Below are positions 27,029-33,580 of a stretch of 64,000 bases of DNA, piece by piece (position 1 is the stretch's first letter; every line of letters starts with the position of its first letter). The stretch comes from Clostridia bacterium (GTDB lineage: Bacteria > Bacillota > Clostridia > Oscillospirales > Acutalibacteraceae). The stretch is taken from assembly GCA_017550625.1 (NCBI GenBank), contig JAFZOL010000062.1, positions 1-64,000 on the forward strand, in the 5' to 3' direction. Under the pieces are notes generated by a model that saw nothing but the letters and a program-made list of their open reading frames with translations, was not told the origin of the DNA and made no database searches. Made by a program: the position numbers and the translations under genes.

Positions 27029-27901
27029 TCAGTTGATGACCGAATACGCCGGGCTCTGCGCCACGAACGCTTCGATCCGGGTTCTATAATCATCGTAAAA
27101 CTGCATGTTGACGTCGGTGTTGGCAAGGTTCACCACGCGCGCGAACGCCGCCTCCCCTTCGGCGACGGTCTCGTTCGTGATGTGCTGCTGCAGAAAATCG
27201 ACCGTGACGCTGCCGCGGAACGCGACGCCGTCGTCCCCCTCGAAGGCGCTTTTGAGCGCCGCGTAGAGCGCGTCGGGCCCGAGGGTATACTTGCCGCGCT
27301 TGTAGCTATACTTGATCGCGTTGTCGTTGAACTCGCCGGTGGGCCGGTCGAACCGCACCTCGGTGTCGCCCGCGAGCTCGAAGAGATTTTTGAGGTTCGC
27401 GGACGTGAACGACAGGTAATAGTGCACGGTGAGGCCGAATTTCGCTTCGATCGAAGACTTGAGCCCCACGGCCCCGTAATCGGGGAAGAATTCAGACAGT
27501 TTTCCGTCGCGCCCCGAGAACGTGACGCGCAGGTCGTTGGGCAAGGGCTTGACCTTGACGCTGTTCTCTTTGGCAGAGAACGAGATGAGCGCCGCGTAGA
27601 CCACGGTTTTCTGCTCGTCGACCGTCACGAAGAAGTTGAGGGCGTCGGCGTCGGAAAACAGGGCGTCGGGCGTGACGGCTGAGGGCTGTTCGCTTTCAAG
27701 CGTGGTCTCTTCGCCGCCGTCGCGCACGCCGATGAAGCTCTTTAAGTCAAAATCGGCGTCGAAATAGCTCCAGACGAGCAAAAACAGCAGGAACAGCACC
27801 ACACTGCCCGCGATCGCGACCAGAGCGGTGATGAGCTTGCGTTTGAGCCCCGCGCGGCGGGTGCGGACGCCCTGCGTTTTTTCGCCGTTGAGCCTTCTCA
27901 T
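27029..27901 (-). CDS. Divergent LytR-CpsA-Psr (LCP) family membrane protein
   Basis: This 290-residue protein has a basic cytosolic start, one membrane helix (about 25-48) and an outer domain. The pattern VKVKPLPNDLRVTFSG, then a KFGLTVHYYLSFTSANLKNLFELAGDTEVRF block matches the LCP order (SIPRDT..., LG..IDYYV.....F...VDALGGV.V). LCP enzymes transfer glycopolymers from lipid carriers to peptidoglycan. Here the usual PRD reads PND and the C-terminal RxR/DxxR arginines are not evident, so activity is doubtful. It is the first gene of the operon with the transglutaminase-like protein and galE, and has a strong promoter. Confidence 0.65.
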   Translation of the reverse strand: MRRLNGEKTQGVRTRRAGLKRKLITALVAIAGSVVLFLLFLLVWSYFDADFDLKSFIGVRDGGEETTLESEQPSAVTPDALFSDADALNFFVTVDEQKTVVYAALISFSAKENSVKVKPLPNDLRVTFSGRDGKLSEFFPDYGAVGLKSSIEAKFGLTVHYYLSFTSANLKNLFELAGDTEVRFDRPTGEFNDNAIKYSYKRGKYTLGPDALYAALKSAFEGDDGVAFRGSVTVDFLQQHITNETVAEGEAAFARVVNLANTDVNMQFYDDYRTRIEAFVAQSPAYSVIN

Positions 27902-27957
27902 CCGGTTCCCTTCCCGTCATTTCCGAAAAAATGTCAAACCCCAATACCTTGTATAGT

Positions 27958-27986
27958 ATTATATATCGGACGTGCAAAAAATACAA
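27958..27986 (-). promoter_or_regulatory. Sigma-A promoter for the LCP-like/transglutaminase-like/galE operon
   Basis: TTGTAT (complement of 27981-27986), 17-base spacer, perfect TATAAT (complement of 27958-27963), 57 bases upstream of the LCP-like start. Confidence 0.8.
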
Positions 27987-28055
27987 GTTACAGGCGTGTA
28001 AGAAATAAAGAAATTCTATGAAAAAAAATTGTAAACTATGCCGAAAAAGTTTTTC

Positions 28056-28087
28056 TTGACATGCGTATTTTCTTATGGTATTATAAT
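28056..28087 (+). promoter_or_regulatory. Sigma-A promoter for rplU-prp-rpmA
   Basis: Consensus TTGACA at 28056-28061, 17 bases, then TATTAT at 28079-28084 (a TATAAT three bases later gives a 20-base spacer). The leader that follows is about 85 bases. Confidence 0.85.
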
Positions 28088-28089
28088 GC

Positions 28090-28160
28090 AGCCGCATGTT
28101 GCGGGCGCGCCCCTCAGGCGCAAAAAGCGGTATTCCCGCCCGCGAACAGCGAGACTAAAT
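28090..28160 (+). promoter_or_regulatory. Putative L21 (rplU) leader structure
   Basis: Between the promoter and rplU the RNA can form GCGCC/GGCGC, enclosed by GCGGGCG pairing with CGCCCGC, or alternatively a CCGCA/TGCGG hairpin. Bacillota rplU transcripts often carry an L21-binding leader. The position fits, but I cannot confirm the family from primary sequence. Confidence 0.45.
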
Positions 28161-28174
28161 AAGGAGAAACATTC

Positions 28175-28486
28175 ATGTACGCAATCATCGAAACCGGCGG
28201 CAAGCAGTATAAGATCGAAGCGGGCGACGTTATTTACGTTGAGAAGCTTGCGGTCGAAGCTGACAGCGAAGTCGTTCTGGACAAGGTCATCGCCCTCGGC
28301 GGCGACGACGGGATCAAGGTGGGCGCCCCTTACGTGGACGGCGCAACCGTGACCGCCAAGGCCGTGAAAAACGGCAAGGCCAAGAAGATCACCGTTATGA
28401 CCTACAAGCCCAAGAAGAACGAGAAGCGCAAGCTCGGCCACAGACAGCCCTACACGAAGCTTGAGATCGTCAGCGTGAACGCCTGA
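28175..28486 (+). CDS. rplU: 50S ribosomal protein L21
   Basis: This 103-residue large-subunit protein binds 23S rRNA. The [25 protein letters not shown] start and the basic C-terminal [27 protein letters not shown] are textbook L21. AAGGAG precedes the ATG. Its TGA stop overlaps the ATG of prp by one base (TGATG), so translation of the three-gene rplU-prp-rpmA unit is coupled. This order is conserved in Bacillota. Confidence 0.98.
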   Translation: MYAIIETGGKQYKIEAGDVIYVEKLAVEADSEVVLDKVIALGGDDGIKVGAPYVDGATVTAKAVKNGKAKKITVMTYKPKKNEKRKLGHRQPYTKLEIVSVNA

Positions 28487-28794
28487 TGATCCGGGTCAGC
28501 TTCCGGTTCCCCTCTCCCGATTCGGCCCGGTTTAAGATCACCGGCCACGCGGGGTACGCGGGCGCGGGCGAAGACGTCGTCTGCGCGGCGGTATCGAGCG
28601 CGGCGTATCTTACGGCGAATACGATCACCGAGATCCTCGGGGTGAAAGCCGAGGCCACGGTGAAGGAAGGGTTTCTGGAATTCTCATTCGGCGGCAGCGA
28701 GGCTGCCGTGAAGCTCGTTGAAGGACTAAGGCTCCACACGGAGCAGCTCCAGACGGAGTATCCCAAACACGTAAAAGTCACTACGGAGGTGTAA
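28486..28794 (+). CDS. prp: Ribosomal-processing cysteine protease Prp
   Basis: Prp cleaves the N-terminal extension of ribosomal protein L27, an essential step in Bacillota that carry such an extension. The 102-residue protein has the catalytic His21 in [13 protein letters not shown] and Cys33 in [11 protein letters not shown], matching the His/Cys positions known for the Staphylococcus aureus enzyme. Its only expected substrate, L27, is encoded four bases downstream and has the fitting cleavage sequence. Expression is coupled to rplU. Confidence 0.95.
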   Translation: MIRVSFRFPSPDSARFKITGHAGYAGAGEDVVCAAVSSAAYLTANTITEILGVKAEATVKEGFLEFSFGGSEAAVKLVEGLRLHTEQLQTEYPKHVKVTTEV

Positions 28795-28798
28795 CGAA

Positions 28799-29080
28799 AT
28801 GCTTAAGGTTAACATTCAGCTCTTCGCGCATAAAAAAGGTATGGGTTCTACCCGTAACGGCCGTGACTCCGAATCGAAGCGCCTCGGCGCCAAGAGAGCG
28901 GACGGTCAGTTCGTGAACGCCGGCACCATTCTGGTGCGTCAGCGCGGCACCCACATCCATCCCGGCACGAACGTCGGCAAGGGCAAAGACGACACGCTGT
29001 TCGCCCTGATCTCCGGCACCGTGAAATTCGAGCGCCTGGGCAAGGACCGCAAAAAGGTCAGCGTATACGAGAACAACTGA
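28799..29080 (+). CDS. rpmA: 50S ribosomal protein L27 with cleavable N-terminus
   Basis: L27 reaches the peptidyl-transferase centre with its N-terminus. This 93-residue precursor starts MLKVNIQLF followed by AHKKGMGS; the Prp site lies after Phe9, so the mature protein begins AHKKG as in other bacteria. The remainder ([32 protein letters not shown]) is standard L27. GGAGG precedes the ATG. It is last in the rplU-prp-rpmA operon and ends at a strong bidirectional terminator. Confidence 0.98.
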   Translation: MLKVNIQLFAHKKGMGSTRNGRDSESKRLGAKRADGQFVNAGTILVRQRGTHIHPGTNVGKGKDDTLFALISGTVKFERLGKDRKKVSVYENN

Positions 29081-29088
29081 GTTTTCCG

Positions 29089-29126
29089 AAAAAAACACCC
29101 TGTCCCGGAGGACAGGGTATTTTTTT
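29089..29126. terminator. Bidirectional intrinsic terminator after rpmA
   Basis: ACCCTGTCC (29097-29105), CGGA loop, GGACAGGGT (29110-29118), then ATTTTTTT. The minus strand gives the same stem followed by GTTTTTTT, serving the convergent gene at 29146. Confidence 0.92.
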
Positions 29127-29145
29127 GTTGTTTCGCGGGTTCGGG

Positions 29146-30420
29146 TCATTCTTCCCCGACGAAAACGAACGCGGCGGGGATCTCGGGCGCTTCATCGTTT
29201 TCATCGAAGCATTCTTCGGGCACGAGGCGCAGAGTATGCGCGTCCTCGGCGAGAAAGCCGTATTCGGCGTCGGCGCCGTATGGGGAGACGTACAGATACT
29301 GACGGTTCCACTGCGCGACGCAATCGAGGACGCCGCCGTCGGCGAGGGTGAGAACGGCCGTGCCGCCCGTTTTCGTTTCGAACGCGAGGGTGAGCGTGCT
29401 GCCGTCTGAAGCGCGGTAGACGCCGTCGGGCACGCTGAGCGTGTAAGGATCGAGCCACGTGCCGTCGAGGATCGCCGCCATCTGCGCCTCGAAGACGCCG
29501 TCTTCCACAAGAAAGAGCCGCGGCTCGTTGGGGTCGTCGGGGTCCGCGGGCGAGAGTTCGGCAAGGGCCAGCTCCGCGGTCGCCCACCAGTCGGACGGCA
29601 CCACATAGCCGGACGCCGTTTTTTCGACGGCGGGGATATAGGGCCAGAGCGTGGCGAGCGGCAGGCGGCGGTCGAGGTCGGCGTTGCCGGGCTCCCCTTC
29701 GCCGGGCGTGCGGCCCCTGCTCGACGAGAGCGCCAGCGAAGCGTTCCAATACATGCCAGTGCCGACGTTTGTAAGCGGGATCACGTAGGTCCCGCCGACG
29801 CGGTAGCCGGACGAAGAGAAGAAGCCGGATTCATCCTCAAACCGGACGAGCGTGCCGGCGAGGGCGGGGTCGCCCGCGTAGACCCTCGCGACCCGGAGCG
29901 AATAAACGACCGAATGCACGGTATAATGGATCGTCATCGTGTCCGCGCCGAATTTGCCGTCGTCCTGTGTCGTGAACAGCATTTCGAAGCGTTCGGCCTC
30001 TTCGACCGTGCCCTCGACGATGAGGTCGGCGCCCCGCAGCATGCTCTCGTCGAAGGGGACGAGCGCCAAGCTGCTGTTCGGAACGGGCACGGCGGGGGCG
30101 TTATCGCCCAGCACGTCCGTGCGCAGGACCGTGCCGTCCGCCAAGAAGGTGAGGCGGTCGGCCGCGCTTTGCGCCTTGCTTTCGGCGGGGTCGGCGGGGT
30201 CGGTGTGCGCCGTGCTTTCGGCGGCGTCGGGGACCGAGGGCACGGCGGGTGGAACCGGTTTATCCCGCGTTAGGAACGTGAGCGCGACGGCGGCGGCGAC
30301 AACGAGCGCGGCGGCCGCGGGGATCGCGCGGGTCAAGGTTTTTTTGCGTTTTTCGGCCCTCGAGCGCGCTTCATCCCGCGCGGCGAGGGCGGCTTCATAG
30401 ATCTCGTCATAAGTCTTCAT
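29146..30420 (-). CDS. Probable anti-sigma-like single-pass membrane protein
   Basis: This 424-residue protein has a charged cytosolic N-terminus (1-30, KTYDEIYEAALAARDEARSRAEKRKKT), one Ala/Val-rich membrane helix (about 31-50), a Pro/Asp-rich linker and an outer beta-rich domain of about 330 residues that I cannot assign. It begins inside the end of an ECF sigma factor gene (14-base overlap) and is cotranscribed with it. Position and topology suggest an anti-sigma factor or sensor partner. The short cytosolic part lacks a recognisable zinc anti-sigma HxxxCxxC motif, so the role is inferred from context only. Confidence 0.6.
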   Translation of the reverse strand: MKTYDEIYEAALAARDEARSRAEKRKKTLTRAIPAAAALVVAAAVALTFLTRDKPVPPAVPSVPDAAESTAHTDPADPAESKAQSAADRLTFLADGTVLRTDVLGDNAPAVPVPNSSLALVPFDESMLRGADLIVEGTVEEAERFEMLFTTQDDGKFGADTMTIHYTVHSVVYSLRVARVYAGDPALAGTLVRFEDESGFFSSSGYRVGGTYVIPLTNVGTGMYWNASLALSSSRGRTPGEGEPGNADLDRRLPLATLWPYIPAVEKTASGYVVPSDWWATAELALAELSPADPDDPNEPRLFLVEDGVFEAQMAAILDGTWLDPYTLSVPDGVYRASDGSTLTLAFETKTGGTAVLTLADGGVLDCVAQWNRQYLYVSPYGADAEYGFLAEDAHTLRLVPEECFDENDEAPEIPAAFVFVGEE

Positions 30421-30961
30421 TTGTGATTCCCTCCCTGAGCAGCTCTTTTTTAAGGGCTGCTTTCGCTTTGTAAAGGAGATTCTCGACCTGCCGGACCGAG
30501 CGGCGCGTGAGGCGCGCGATCTCGGCGTTTGAAGCGTCCTCGAAATATTTGAGGTACAGCGCCTCAGAATAGTCGCCGCGGAGCCGCGTGAGACATGCGT
30601 GCACGATCCTGTCGCGCTCGTTCGTCAGACACGTCTGTTCCACAGCGCGCGCTTCGTCGGCGAGCGCCGCTTCGTCCGGTTCGTCGCCCGTCAGCTTTTT
30701 TCTGCGGCGGACAAGATCGACGGCGTGGTTGCGGCCGATCGTGTAAAGCCACGTTTTGAAGCTGCTCTTCCCCGTGTAGCGCGGGCGGCGGACGGCGAGG
30801 CGGATAAAGGTATCCTGCACCGCGTCCTCGGCGAGGAACGGGTCGCCCGTGAGGGCGGTGAGGAACAGCGTGAGGCCGTCGCGGTAACGGCGCACGAGGT
30901 CCGAAAGGCCCGAATCGTCCCCTTCGAGATAACGGCGGTATTCCTCCACGCCCCGGTCCAT
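30407..30961 (-). CDS. ECF-family RNA polymerase sigma factor
   Basis: This 184-residue extracytoplasmic-function sigma factor has region 2 (about 20-85: FLTALTGDPFLAEDAVQDTFIRL, then YTGKSSFKTWLYTIGRNHAVDLVRRRK) and a region 4 helix-turn-helix (about 120-175: RLRGDYSEALYLKYFEDASNAEIARLTRRSVRQVENLLYKAKAALKKEL). Region 1.1 and region 3 are absent, as expected. I chose the ATG at 30961, 6 bases after GGGGAGG; an in-frame ATG at 30967 touches that site. The downstream membrane protein is probably its regulator. Target promoters are unknown. Confidence 0.92.
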   Translation of the reverse strand: MDRGVEEYRRYLEGDDSGLSDLVRRYRDGLTLFLTALTGDPFLAEDAVQDTFIRLAVRRPRYTGKSSFKTWLYTIGRNHAVDLVRRRKKLTGDEPDEAALADEARAVEQTCLTNERDRIVHACLTRLRGDYSEALYLKYFEDASNAEIARLTRRSVRQVENLLYKAKAALKKELLREGITNEDL

Positions 30962-31021
30962 AGTCATCCTCCCCTTTCATCCCTTATACGCGCCGGAACG
31001 GAAAAACGCTTCGGTGAAAAG

Positions 31022-31046
31022 AAAAAAAGCGCCAAACCAACGCCTT
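31022..31046 (-). terminator. Probable weak terminator after rlmH
   Basis: On the minus strand AAGGCG pairs with CGCTTT (one G-U pair), followed by further T residues, directly after the rlmH stop. The stem is only six pairs. It would close the long housekeeping block. Confidence 0.5.
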
Positions 31047-31531
31047 TATTTGTGGTATTTCTCGCCCTTCGCGATCTTGAAGCCGCGGTAGATCTGCTCG
31101 AGCAGCATCACGCGCGCGAGGCGGTGCGGGAACGTCATCGGCGACATCGAGATTCTGACATCAGCGCGGCGCTTAACAGCATCGGACAGGCCGCAGGAGC
31201 CGCCGATCACGAACACGAGCTGGCTTTTGCCTGCGTTGCCGCAGGAGACGAGATAGTCCGAAAGGTCTTCGGACGAGAACGGCTTGCCCTCGATGCACAA
31301 GGCGGCGACGGCCGCCCCGGCCGGGATCTTCTGTAAGATCGCCTCGCCCTCGCGTTCGAGCGCGCGGGTGATCTCGGCGTCGGAGGGGTCGTCGGACCTC
31401 AGGTCCGCGGCGCGGACCTCCTCCACCGTGACCCTGGCGTAGGCCTGCAGGCGTTTGAGGTATTCCGCGGACGCGTCGTCGTAGAACTTGTCTTTCAGCC
31501 GCCCCACGGCGATCACGGTGATCGAATACAT
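31046..31531 (-). CDS. rlmH: 23S rRNA pseudouridine-1915 N3-methyltransferase
   Basis: RlmH uses S-adenosylmethionine to methylate the pseudouridine at position 1915 in helix 69 of assembled ribosomes. The 161-residue SPOUT-fold protein has the knot motifs FVIGGSCGLSDAVKRRADVRISMSPMTFPH and LARVMLLEQIYRGFKIAKGEKYHK, the latter a signature ending. The N-terminus MYSITVIAVGRLKDKFY is typical. It is last in a chain with the YycJ-like hydrolase and ddl; yycJ-like and rlmH neighbours are also close in other Bacillota. Confidence 0.97.
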   Translation of the reverse strand: MYSITVIAVGRLKDKFYDDASAEYLKRLQAYARVTVEEVRAADLRSDDPSDAEITRALEREGEAILQKIPAGAAVAALCIEGKPFSSEDLSDYLVSCGNAGKSQLVFVIGGSCGLSDAVKRRADVRISMSPMTFPHRLARVMLLEQIYRGFKIAKGEKYHK

Positions 31532-31549
31532 AGGCTCCCCTTTCCGCCG

Positions 31550-32341
31550 TCAAAAAACGATCGGCTTGTCCATGCGCTCGACGGGCGCGACGTGGAGGGC
31601 AAAATCGGAGCCCTCTTTCGCGCCGGCCTTTTTGAAGGCGAACGCCGCGGCGCCGCGCGCGAGGGCGGGCGTGTTGTTCTCGCGGCTGAGGTGCCCGAGC
31701 ACGAAATAGCGCGTGCCGGCGTTCAACAGACGAACGGCTGCCTCGGCGGAGGCGTCGTTCGACAAATGGCCGAACGACGAGCGGATGCGCGCCTTGAGCT
31801 GCGGCGGGTAAAAGCCGTGGGTGAGCATATCTTCGTCATAGTTGCTCTCGAGCAGCACGAGGTCACAGCCCGAAAGGGCCACGAGCATATCGTCGGTGAC
31901 AACGCCGGTGTCGGTGCAGGTGCCGACCGTGCGCCCGTCCGGCAGGGAAATGACGTACCCGCAGCTCTCCTTCGCGTCGTGCGAGGTGCGGAACCAGCCG
32001 ACGTGCATATCGCCCACGGCGACGCCGTCGGGCGTGAGCTTTTCGGTGACGTAGCTGCCGTCGAACTGCTCCGTTTTCATAAGCCCCGACAGGGTGCCGC
32101 CGGTGGCGTAGACCGGGACGTTGAGCTGATTCGCGAGCACGCGCACGCCGGCGATATGGTCGCCGTGCTCGTGCGTGAGAAAGATCGCGCGCACGCTTTT
32201 GGGGTCCACGCCGGTCTCGGCCATGGCGGTTTTGAGCCGGCGGCACGAGAAGCCCGCGTCCACCAGCACGCCGTAGTTGCCGTAGCCTATGTAGGCGGCG
32301 TTGCCGCCTGAGGAAGAGCAGAGCGTGATGAACCTTGCCAT
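31550..32341 (-). CDS. YycJ/WalJ-like metallo-beta-lactamase-fold hydrolase
   Basis: This 263-residue protein shows LCSSSGGNAAYI at the start, then THEHGDHIAGV, the metal motif. TSHDAKESCGYVI and VLGHLSRENNTP further on match the YycJ/WalJ group, linked to cell-wall homeostasis and DNA metabolism in Bacillota and thought to be a nuclease-like hydrolase. Its ATG directly follows the ddl stop (TAAATG), and its ribosome site AAGGGGAG lies inside the codons for the Gly/Lys tail of Ddl. No WalKR genes are in the window. Confidence 0.88.
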   Translation of the reverse strand: MARFITLCSSSGGNAAYIGYGNYGVLVDAGFSCRRLKTAMAETGVDPKSVRAIFLTHEHGDHIAGVRVLANQLNVPVYATGGTLSGLMKTEQFDGSYVTEKLTPDGVAVGDMHVGWFRTSHDAKESCGYVISLPDGRTVGTCTDTGVVTDDMLVALSGCDLVLLESNYDEDMLTHGFYPPQLKARIRSSFGHLSNDASAEAAVRLLNAGTRYFVLGHLSRENNTPALARGAAAFAFKKAGAKEGSDFALHVAPVERMDKPIVF

Positions 32342-33568
32342 TTAACGCTTGCTCCCCTTCGCGCCCTTCGATCCCTTGGCGCCGCCGGCGAAGTTCTCGA
32401 GGATGTTGGTGTCGAACGAGAAGGTGATCGCATCCTCTTCTCTTCTGCGCTTGAGCGCGAGCTCGATCATGCGGTCGAGCAGCTCTGTGTATTTGACGCC
32501 CAGCGGCTCCCAGAGATAGAACGACAGGGAGCCCGGGATCGTGTTGATCTCGTTGAGGTAGACGGTGTCGGTGTCGCCGTCGATCATGAAGTCGATGCGC
32601 GACACGCCGTTGCAGCCGAGGCATTGGAAGGCCTTGACGGCGAGGGAGCGGATCTCCTCGCGCCGTTCGGGCGAGACGGGGGCGGGGATCTGCCGCTGCA
32701 AACTCGCCATGCCGGCGCCCGCGGACTTCGCGCCGCCCTTTGCGCCGCCCTTCGAGCCGCCGCCGGACGGGCCCTCGTATTTATCCTTGAAGCTTAAGAT
32801 CTCGTCGTGCTTGAAGGGCTTTTCGAGCTCGGAGGCCTCGGCAGACGACGTGTCGCCGAGCACCGAGCAGTTGATCTCGGTGAGATCCGTGATCGCCTTT
32901 TCGCACAGGACCGCAGAGGCGTAGCGGAAGCCGTCCTCGAGGCAGGCTTTGAGCTCTTGCCGGTCGTGCGCGACCGAGATGCCCACCGACGAGCCGAGGT
33001 TCACGGGCTTGACGATGACGGGATACGTGAGTTTGTCTTCGGCGCGGTCGAGCACCGCCTCGGGGTCGGAAAACTCGGAGGCGTAGAAGCGCACGCAGTC
33101 GAGCACCGGGATGCCGTTTTCTTTGAGCACGGTCTTCATCACGTATTTATCCATGCCGACCGCCGACGCCGTGACGTCGCACCCGACGAAGGGCAGGCCG
33201 AGGGTCTTGAGATAGCCCTGCAAAGTGCCGTCCTCCACGTTCGTGCCGTGCACGATGGGGAACGCCACGTCCACGTCGGAGATGACGCCGCCGTGCTTTT
33301 TGAAGGGATAGCGAAGAAGGCGCACCTTGCCGTCTTCGTTCATCAGTACGCACCGCTCGCTCTTTTTGATGAGGGCGGGGATGTTCTTATATTCCTCGAT
33401 GCACGAGCACTCGAACGAGGTGTAGAATTCGCTGTTTTTGGTGATATACACCGGCACGACGTCATATTTTGCTTTGTCGAGGCTGCCGATCGCCTGCAGA
33501 GCGGAGATGACCGAGACCTCGTGCTCGACGCTTTTGCCGCCGAACAGAACGCATAATTTGATCCGCAT
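32342..33568 (-). CDS. ddl: D-alanine--D-alanine ligase with Gly/Lys-rich insertion
   Basis: It joins two D-Ala for the peptidoglycan pentapeptide. ATP-grasp landmarks are EHEVSVISA (15-23), VIVKPVNLGSSVGISVA (184-200), EINCSVLG (231-238) and RIDFMID...YLNEINTIPGS (324-347). At 408 residues it is longer than the usual 310-360. Residues 266-292 are a low-complexity insertion (GPSGGGSKGGAKGGAK...) in the loop before RQIPAPV that closes over the active site, and residues 394-408 are a second Gly/Lys tail. Partner enzymes are the adjacent Mur ligase and a racemase elsewhere. Confidence 0.95.
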   Translation of the reverse strand: MRIKLCVLFGGKSVEHEVSVISALQAIGSLDKAKYDVVPVYITKNSEFYTSFECSCIEEYKNIPALIKKSERCVLMNEDGKVRLLRYPFKKHGGVISDVDVAFPIVHGTNVEDGTLQGYLKTLGLPFVGCDVTASAVGMDKYVMKTVLKENGIPVLDCVRFYASEFSDPEAVLDRAEDKLTYPVIVKPVNLGSSVGISVAHDRQELKACLEDGFRYASAVLCEKAITDLTEINCSVLGDTSSAEASELEKPFKHDEILSFKDKYEGPSGGGSKGGAKGGAKSAGAGMASLQRQIPAPVSPERREEIRSLAVKAFQCLGCNGVSRIDFMIDGDTDTVYLNEINTIPGSLSFYLWEPLGVKYTELLDRMIELALKRRREEDAITFSFDTNILENFAGGAKGSKGAKGSKR

Positions 33569-33580
33569 GACAGGCCCTCC

